Assembly (NCBI GenBank): GCA_965215155.1
Contig: CBDCCY010000004.1
Coordinates: 2,232,001-2,296,000 of the forward strand
From: JAGWAJ01 sp965215155
GTDB lineage: Bacteria; Acidobacteriota; Vicinamibacteria; Vicinamibacterales; UBA8438
Length of the DNA: 64,000 nucleotides
Reading direction: 5' to 3'
Shown here: positions 58,867-64,000 of the stretch, piece by piece
How positions within the stretch are numbered: position 1 is the stretch's first letter
Layout of the letters: every line of letters begins with the position of its first letter
Program-made: the position numbers and the translations under genes
The notes under the pieces: model-generated
The model's database searches: none
Seen by the model: the letters and a program-made list of their open reading frames with translations, nothing else
Told to the model about the DNA's origin: nothing

Positions 58867-60708
58867 ATGAGCGAAAAGAAGAAACGCGCCCTCACCGCCG
58901 GCTCCTGGCAGGAGGCGCGCGGGCTGGTCTGGCGCTACCGCTACCGCCTCGCCATCGGCCTCGTGCTGATGCTCGTGAGCCGCCTGTCGGGCCTGGTCCT
59001 CCCCTGGATGTCGGGCTACGTCATCGACGAGGTCATTCCGGGCGGCCAGCCCGGCGACCTCCTCCTGCTCGGCGCCCTCGGCGTGGGCGCCACCGTGGTG
59101 TCGGCTGCCACCGGCTTCGGCCTTTCGCGCGTGCTCGGCGTCGCCGCGCAACGCGCCATCACCGAGATGCGCAAGCGGGTGATGGCCCACGTCTCGCGCC
59201 TGCCCGTGCACTACTACGACTCCACCCAGACCGGGGTGCTCATCTCGCGCATCATGACCGATGCGGAAGGCATCCGGAACCTCGTCGGCACCGGCTTCGT
59301 GCAGCTCGTCGGGGGCACGTTCACGGCCGTGGTCGCCCTCGCCTGGCTCTTCTACCTCAACTGGCGGCTGACCTCGGTGACGCTCATCGCGCTGATCGTC
59401 TTCGGGTCCGTCCTTGCCGTCGCCTTCTCCCGCCTGCGCCCCGTGTTCCGGGAGCGCGGCAAGATCAACGCGGAGGTGACCGGGCGCCTCGGCGAGACGC
59501 TCGGAGGCATCCGCATCGTCAAGGCCTACGGCGTCGAGCGGCGCGAGCAGCTCGTCTTCGCCAAGGGCGTTCACCGGCTCTTCCGCAACGTGGCGAAGGC
59601 GGTCGTCGGCGTTTCCGCCGTGGGGTCGCTGGCGACGCTCATCATGGGCATCATCGGGGCGCTGATGATCGTGCTCGGCGGCCAGGCGCTGATGGACGGC
59701 ACGTGGACGACCGGGGCGCTGGTGCAGTACATCCTGTTCACCGGCATGGTCATCGCGCCGGTCATCCAGATCTCCTCCATCGGCACGCAGATCACGGAGG
59801 CGTTCGCGGGGCTCGACCGCATCCGCGAGGTCCGGCAGATGGCGACCGAGGACGAGGAGGACGCGGCGCTCGCCCCGCTCGGGGCGCTCGGAGGCGAGGT
59901 GCGGCTCGAGGACGTCTGGTTCGAGTACGAGCCGGATGTCCCAGTGCTCAAGGGTGTCTCGCTCACCGCGCCGCCGGGGACGACGACGGCGCTCGTGGGC
60001 TCGAGCGGCTCCGGCAAGAGCACGCTGATCAGCCTCGTCATGGCATTCAACCGGCCCAAGTCGGGCTGCGTACGGATCGACGGACGCGACCTGGCGTCGA
60101 TCCGCCTGGCCGACTATCGATCCCACCTGGGCGTCGTGCTCCAGGAGAACTTCCTCTTCGACGGCACGATCGCCGCCAACCTCGGCTTCGCCAAGCCGCA
60201 CGCGACCGAGGGCGAGATCCGCGAGGTGAGCCGCATCGCCCACTGCGACGAGTTCATCAGCGGGTTCCCGGACGGCTACTCCACGATCGTCGGGGAGCGG
60301 GGCGTGAAGCTCTCCGGAGGGCAGCGGCAGCGCGTGGCCATCGCGCGGGCCGTCCTCGCCGATCCCGGCATCCTCATTCTCGATGAAGCGACCTCCAGCC
60401 TCGACAGCGAGAGCGAGGCCCTCATCCAGGACGGCCTGCAGGCGCTGCGGAAAGGCCGGACGACGTTCGTCATCGCCCACCGCCTCTCCACGATCCGGAG
60501 CGCCGACCAGATTCTGGTCCTCGAGGCGGGCGAGATCGTCGAGCGCGGCTCCCACGACGAGCTGATGGCGCTCGACGGCCGCTACAAGCAGCTCTACGAC
60601 AAGCAGTACGGCCTCGAGCGCAACCGCTTCATCAATCCCGGCGAGGACTTCACGCCGGAGCCGGCGGCAGTGGAGGTGCCGGCCGTGCGCGGGGCCGGCG
60701 CGGTGTAG
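58867..60708 (+). CDS. ABC exporter, fused permease-ATPase (MsbA/MDR-like)
   Basis: 613-residue half-transporter. Six membrane helices (about residues 20-320) precede the ATPase with Walker A VGSSGSGKST (near 378), Q-loop VVLQENF, signature LSGGQRQR (near 482), Walker B ILILDEAT (near 503) and H-loop AHRLS. It works as a homodimer or with a partner, exporting lipid or drug; substrate unknown. The N-terminal LSEKKKRALTAGSWQEARGL is soluble. The C-terminal tail past residue 590 is Pro/Glu-rich. Ends just before the convergent hepT remnant. Confidence 0.93.
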   Translation: MSEKKKRALTAGSWQEARGLVWRYRYRLAIGLVLMLVSRLSGLVLPWMSGYVIDEVIPGGQPGDLLLLGALGVGATVVSAATGFGLSRVLGVAAQRAITEMRKRVMAHVSRLPVHYYDSTQTGVLISRIMTDAEGIRNLVGTGFVQLVGGTFTAVVALAWLFYLNWRLTSVTLIALIVFGSVLAVAFSRLRPVFRERGKINAEVTGRLGETLGGIRIVKAYGVERREQLVFAKGVHRLFRNVAKAVVGVSAVGSLATLIMGIIGALMIVLGGQALMDGTWTTGALVQYILFTGMVIAPVIQISSIGTQITEAFAGLDRIREVRQMATEDEEDAALAPLGALGGEVRLEDVWFEYEPDVPVLKGVSLTAPPGTTTALVGSSGSGKSTLISLVMAFNRPKSGCVRIDGRDLASIRLADYRSHLGVVLQENFLFDGTIAANLGFAKPHATEGEIREVSRIAHCDEFISGFPDGYSTIVGERGVKLSGGQRQRVAIARAVLADPGILILDEATSSLDSESEALIQDGLQALRKGRTTFVIAHRLSTIRSADQILVLEAGEIVERGSHDELMALDGRYKQLYDKQYGLERNRFINPGEDFTPEPAAVEVPAVRGAGAV

Positions 60709-60732
60709 AGGCGAGCGCCGGTCGGAGGCCGA

Positions 60733-61230
60733 TCAGGAACTCGCGGCCTCCATCGGTGGGCCGAAGCGCCGACCATCCACTCGATGAACGCCCGGATGTG
60801 CCTGCGGAACGCCGCAAGGACGCCCGGGACGCGCTCTTCCAGGGGGCGCATGCGCTCCGCCTGCAGCAGCGAGCCGTATACGTTGCGGAACACGTTTCGA
60901 AAGCGAAGGAAGTCCCCGAGCTGGTCCGCCAGGGCCGCATCGATCACCGCGTGGACGGACGTCCGGGATCTCCAGTGTCATGTCCGTGACGATCTGCCGG
61001 TGTCACTGCTCGCCCTGAGGAACACCGCCGTTCAGCTCTTCGGCGATGCGCACGAAGATGCGCTCGACGCTGCAGCAGAAGTCGTGGAGCATCGATCCGC
61101 GGGCGCGCAACGCCGCGGTGTCGTCGCTGCGCGGCGCCGTCGCGAGCTCCTCCCGGAGTCCGTCGAGGCGCCGGAGCTCGTGCTCGATCTCGGCCGCGAG
61201 CCGGCGCGCGAAGGCTTCGTCGAGCGTCAC
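60733..61230 (-). pseudogene. HepT-like toxin, broken by TGA and frameshift
   Basis: From GTG 61230 on the minus strand the frame reads TLDEAFARRLAAEIEHELRR...DFCCSVERIFVRIAEELNG, a HepT-like N-terminus, to an in-frame TGA at 61003-61005 after GEQ. The same frame then continues HRQIVTDMTLEIPDVRP, where related HepT proteins have Trp-His, so TGG to TGA is likely. An extra base near 60950 then shifts the frame, and AALADQLGDFLRFRNVFRNVYG and RRHIRAFIEWMVG complete the fold. The family's RNA-cleaving His appears to be Asn here (FRN instead of FRH). The gene overlaps the MNT partner (GTGA). Its 3' end is also out of frame. Confidence 0.72.
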
Positions 61231-61562
61231 AGGTCGACGCCTTCGTCCCGCACGGCGTGCTGGATGTAGTCGGTCGCCGACTCCACCGGGATCACGTCGA
61301 GCTCGAAGGCGGTCATGTCCGCCGCCTGCGCGGACGCCCGGAAGAAACGCTCCGGCGGGAGCCCCTCGACGGCCAGGTCGATGTCGGAGCGCCTGGTGAA
61401 GCGCCGGTCCGGGGCGAACGCCGAGCCGATCCCCACAACCCGGCGCGCTCCCCGTTGCCGGAGGAAGCGAGCTATGCGACGCGCGTCTGCCTGCGCCGTC
61501 TCTCGGTCGCCCGGCGCGAAGTGCGTCCGGCGGACGTGAGCGAGGAAGGCCCGACGGTCCAT
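61227..61562 (-). CDS. MNT-type nucleotidyltransferase antitoxin
   Basis: 111-residue minimal nucleotidyltransferase. The catalytic motif GIGSAFAPDRRFTRRSDIDLAV is a GS-x10-DxD site near residue 45, and a third acidic residue follows in LDVIPVE. MNT proteins neutralise HepT toxins by adding AMP to them. Its stop overlaps the hepT start (GTGA), typical of the module. It is intact while the toxin is broken. An N-terminal FLAHVRRTHFAPGDRETAQ helix precedes the core. Confidence 0.82.
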   Translation of the reverse strand: MDRRAFLAHVRRTHFAPGDRETAQADARRIARFLRQRGARRVVGIGSAFAPDRRFTRRSDIDLAVEGLPPERFFRASAQAADMTAFELDVIPVESATDYIQHAVRDEGVDL

Positions 61563-61706
61563 CGGGCGCAGTATACGAAGAGAGGGTGGAGTGGGTGTCC
61601 AGTCCCAGTCGGGGCGGTCTCGGAACGGCGCCCGTCCTCGGCGTCGTCTCCGGCGGCGCGTCGGAACAGGCTCCGCATGGCCGTAGGTGTAGGATGGGAG
61701 GCCGCA

Positions 61707-62462
61707 ATGAAGGGGAAACGCGAGGCGCCGATGCTGGCTGGTGATCGAACGGAGAGTCGCGCGGGTAGGGTCGGTGCTGTCGCTGGTGTCCTGGCCTTGG
61801 TGGCCGGTGCACTCGGGGCCTCGTCCCCGGCCGCCGGGGGCGGCGAAGGGCAGCAGACCGGCGCCATCGCCGGCCGCGTGACCGTGACGGAGGCGCCGGA
61901 GCCGCGCATGGTCGAGGTGACCGCGGACCAGCCGGTCTGCGGCAACGAGGTCGAGGACCGGGCCGTGGTCGTCGACGGGTCGGGCGGTCTGGCGAATGCG
62001 GTGATCCTCGTCGCGGGGGTGCCGTGGGGCGACGTCCGGCCCGAACCGGTCGTCGACAACGCCGGCTGCTACTTCGTCCCGCGCGTCCAGGTGGCGCCCA
62101 CGCGGTCCGTCCTCACGGTCCGAAGCGCGGACGACGTGCTCCACACGACGCATGCCTACGACGACCGGCAGCGCACGCTCTTCAACATCGCCATCCCGTT
62201 CCCCGGCCTCGAGATCCAGCGGCCGTTGCGGCGTCCCGGACCGGTGCGCATCGAGTGCGACTCCCACGGCTGGATGCGCGGCTGGATATACGTCTCGAAC
62301 GACATCGGGACGGTGACCGGGGCGGGAGGGCGCTACGAGCTGAGCGGCATCCCGCCCGGCACCTACGACCTGACCGTCTGGCACGAGCGCTACGACGGCG
62401 CCACGCGCCAGGTCACGGTGACGGCCGGCGGCACCGCCGGAGCGAGCTTCACGCTCGAGTAG
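61707..62462 (+). CDS. Exported plastocyanin-like / carboxypeptidase-regulatory domain protein
   Basis: 251-residue exported protein. A signal peptide (about 1-53, including AVAGVLALVAGALGA) is followed by a region of GAIAGRVTVTEAP strands, then RIECDSHGWMRGWIYVSND, which resembles the Cys-x-x-His-x-x-Met copper-loop of plastocyanin-type domains, and finally a carboxypeptidase-regulatory-type GRYELSGIPPGTYDLTVWHE. ATG 61707 follows GGATGGGAGG. Similar exported proteins occur in Acidobacteria and Planctomycetes. Copper binding is not shown; the Cys and His could also serve structure. Confidence 0.7.
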   Translation: MKGKREAPMLAGDRTESRAGRVGAVAGVLALVAGALGASSPAAGGGEGQQTGAIAGRVTVTEAPEPRMVEVTADQPVCGNEVEDRAVVVDGSGGLANAVILVAGVPWGDVRPEPVVDNAGCYFVPRVQVAPTRSVLTVRSADDVLHTTHAYDDRQRTLFNIAIPFPGLEIQRPLRRPGPVRIECDSHGWMRGWIYVSNDIGTVTGAGGRYELSGIPPGTYDLTVWHERYDGATRQVTVTAGGTAGASFTLE

Positions 62463-62496
62463 CGGTCCCGCGACCCGCGGCCCCCCCGTGCGCCCG

Positions 62497-63585
62497 CTAC
62501 TCCCGCGGTGGGTAGCGGTGGTTGAAACCGGTGCGGCTGTTGGTCACCGTGAACGAGCCGTCCCTGCGCGCCTCGGCTCGGATCCAGTGCGACCGTCCCA
62601 TGTGGACGGTCCGTTCGTCGTCGACCGCCACACCCTCTTCCAGGTTCGCGATGAACCGCTCGGGACGGTTCGCGTCTCCGGCCGGGATGGAGTAGTGGTT
62701 TTGCCAGAGGTGCTCCAGGGTCGGTGACGCGCCGAGGATCTCGAACGTCTGGGGCGCGCCCCCCTTGCGGGGACCGTTGTTCATGATGGCGGCCCGCGGG
62801 GCGATGGCGTGGGCGAGCGCCTCCGAGCCGGAGGTCTCCGAGCCGTGGTGGGAGACCAGGTACAGATCGACGGTCCCGATCTTGTTGTCCGGGCACATCA
62901 GGGGATGCTCCCGGTTCCAGTTGAGGTCGCCCATGATGACCGCGCGGAAGCGGCCGAACGTGATGGCCGCGCTGATCGACTGATCGTCCTCCGCGTTTCC
63001 GTAGCGGCTCGTGATCTCCGGGCCCTGGAACGTGAAGCCCTCGCAGTAGGGATTTGCGCCCCCGGTGCCTTCGAGCGGCGCCTCGAGGACCGCGCCTCCG
63101 GACGCCAGGATGACGACGTCGACGCCGTCCAGCGGCACGCGGTCGCCCGGGGCGACGACGCGGTGGGCGCTGCCTCGGCGCAGGTCGGCGTAGGCGTCGA
63201 AGGCGGCCTGGCGGCGCTCGCCCTGGTCGACGGTCGTGCCGTGGTCTACGAAGGTCCCGATCGGGAGCCGCTCGGCGAGCTGCGCGGCGCCGCCCATATG
63301 GTCGGTGTGGAAGTGCGTGACGATCAGGTAGTCGATCTGCGTCACCCCCGCGTCGGTCGCGGCGGCCTCGATGCGGTCGGCGTCGCGCCCGTCGAAGCCG
63401 GGCCACCCGGTGTCGACGAGCAGCGACTCGCCCGACGGCGCAACGAAGAGCGTCGCCTCGCCGCCCTCGACGTCGATGACGTAGATCGCCAGCGTGTCGT
63501 CGGGCTGAGCGTGGGCGGCCGGCGCCGCCGGACCGAGAACGAGAGCGACACCGAAACCGATCAGCAACGACGGGATGGTGCGCAT
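62497..63585 (-). CDS. Exported metallo-beta-lactamase-fold hydrolase (ComEC/Rec2-like domain)
   Basis: 362-residue exported protein. A signal peptide (ending AAHAQ) is followed by an MBL domain: IYVIDVEGGEATLF, the zinc motif HFHTDHMGG, a later GDLNWN (Asp ligand) and VSHHGSETSGS. The latter resembles the stand-alone ComEC-type hydrolase domain with its VGHHGS-like motif. ATG 63585 follows CAGGAGG, which decides the start; translation from further upstream is unlikely. Substrate unknown: phosphodiester or nucleic acid is possible. Confidence 0.85.
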   Translation of the reverse strand: MRTIPSLLIGFGVALVLGPAAPAAHAQPDDTLAIYVIDVEGGEATLFVAPSGESLLVDTGWPGFDGRDADRIEAAATDAGVTQIDYLIVTHFHTDHMGGAAQLAERLPIGTFVDHGTTVDQGERRQAAFDAYADLRRGSAHRVVAPGDRVPLDGVDVVILASGGAVLEAPLEGTGGANPYCEGFTFQGPEITSRYGNAEDDQSISAAITFGRFRAVIMGDLNWNREHPLMCPDNKIGTVDLYLVSHHGSETSGSEALAHAIAPRAAIMNNGPRKGGAPQTFEILGASPTLEHLWQNHYSIPAGDANRPERFIANLEEGVAVDDERTVHMGRSHWIRAEARRDGSFTVTNSRTGFNHRYPPRE

Positions 63586-63691
63586 GCGAACCTCCTGAAC
63601 CTCGACGACCGGTTCTGCGGCGTTCCCCGGGGCTGGTCGCCGCCGGTGACGCCGCCCGTAGTATGGCGAATCACGTAGGATCCGGGGAACC

Positions 63692-64000
63692 ATGCCGCCA
63701 CAGTACGTCTACACGATGAAGGGCTTCGGGAAGCTGTACCCGCCGGACCGCACCGTGCTCAAGGACATCTGGCTGTCGTTCCTGCCCGGCGCGAAGATCG
63801 GCGTCCTGGGTTCGAACGGTGCCGGCAAGAGCACGGTGCTCCGCGTCATGGCGGGCGAGATCACGGAATTCGACGGCGAGGCGTTCCCGGCCGCCGGACT
63901 GACCGTCGGCTACCTGCCGCAGGAGCCGCAGCTCGATCCGACGAAGACCGTGTCGGGCAACGTCAACGAGGGCGTCGCCTCGATGCGCGCACTGCTGAAG
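63692..64000 (+). CDS. ettA: Energy-dependent translational throttle protein EttA (partial, runs off the window)
   Basis: First 103 residues of an ABC-F ATPase that binds the ribosomal E site and gates translation by the ATP/ADP ratio. MKGFGKLYPPDRTVLKDI, Walker A VLGSNGAGKST (about residues 39-49), AGEITEFDGEA and VGYLPQEPQLDP match EttA. The rest of the first ATPase and the whole second lie beyond base 64000. ATG at 63692 follows GGGGAAC. Divergent from the MBL-fold gene. Confidence 0.93.
   Translation, partial: MPPQYVYTMKGFGKLYPPDRTVLKDIWLSFLPGAKIGVLGSNGAGKSTVLRVMAGEITEFDGEAFPAAGLTVGYLPQEPQLDPTKTVSGNVNEGVASMRALLK

Noticed and set aside
1..64000. tRNA, rRNA, riboswitch or replication origin.
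   Set aside because: No cloverleaf with a TTCGA-type loop, no rRNA core sequence, no recognised riboswitch core and no DnaA-box cluster were found by eye.

Overview
The window is very GC-rich, gene-dense bacterial DNA. Gene content points to a Gram-negative bacterium, most likely an Acidobacteriota member (Vicinamibacteria-like); this is inference, since there is no rRNA gene or species marker. Supporting signs are lpxB, two large TonB-dependent receptors with carboxypeptidase-regulatory N-termini, a VWFA-related secreted protein, a quinol-oxidising alternative complex III, secreted amidohydrolase-type enzymes, a DUF6152 protein, an alkaline-phosphatase-superfamily/TPR fusion and YqgE. No rRNA or tRNA gene, CRISPR array, prophage or replication origin was found.

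Layout. 0-4.7 kb: MATE exporter, M20 dipeptidase and an HpaB/4-hydroxybutyryl-CoA-dehydratase-superfamily protein. 4.8-11.1 kb: one operon of MoxR ATPase, DUF58 protein, exported membrane protein, VWA protein, small membrane protein and VWA protein; the order matches the mxaR-S-A-C-K-L block of methylotrophs, but no methanol dehydrogenase is present. 11.1-14.1 kb: a heptad-repeat coiled-coil protein, a DUF2817 peptidase-like protein and a broken PIN-type toxin with an intact upstream partner. 14.1-17.2 kb: two-subunit CoA-transferase, a 3-hydroxyisobutyrate-dehydrogenase-type enzyme and a methyltransferase. 17.3-20.7 kb: two exported proteins, an M48 protease and an alpha/beta hydrolase. 20.9-29.1 kb (minus strand): a complete actABCDEF operon for alternative complex III, whose ActC carries an apparent C-terminal globin domain. 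29.2-37.7 kb: outer-membrane-like protein, an M16 protease pair, lpxB and a TonB receptor whose stop codon is the insertion site of an IS630-family element (37.7-38.9 kb). 38.9-48.3 kb: exported HpcH/HpaI-like aldolase, queG, AlkB, exported amidohydrolase, YqgE, a serine hydrolase and a VWFA/TPR protein. 48.4-58.8 kb (minus strand): exported HEXXH protease with a nidogen-like region, TonB receptor, phosphatase-superfamily/TPR protein, alpha/beta hydrolase, rsgA and dinB. 58.9-64 kb: ABC exporter, a broken HepT toxin with intact MNT partner, a plastocyanin-like regulatory-domain protein, an exported metallo-beta-lactamase-fold hydrolase and the start of ettA.

The most striking points are the ActC-globin fusion, a family of short double-hairpin repeats that repeatedly begin exactly at translation stop codons (at least seven copies, three of them inside operons), the mxaRSACKL-like cluster away from any methanol dehydrogenase, the IS630 copy in a stop codon, and two toxin genes that are each broken by an in-frame TGA plus a frameshift.
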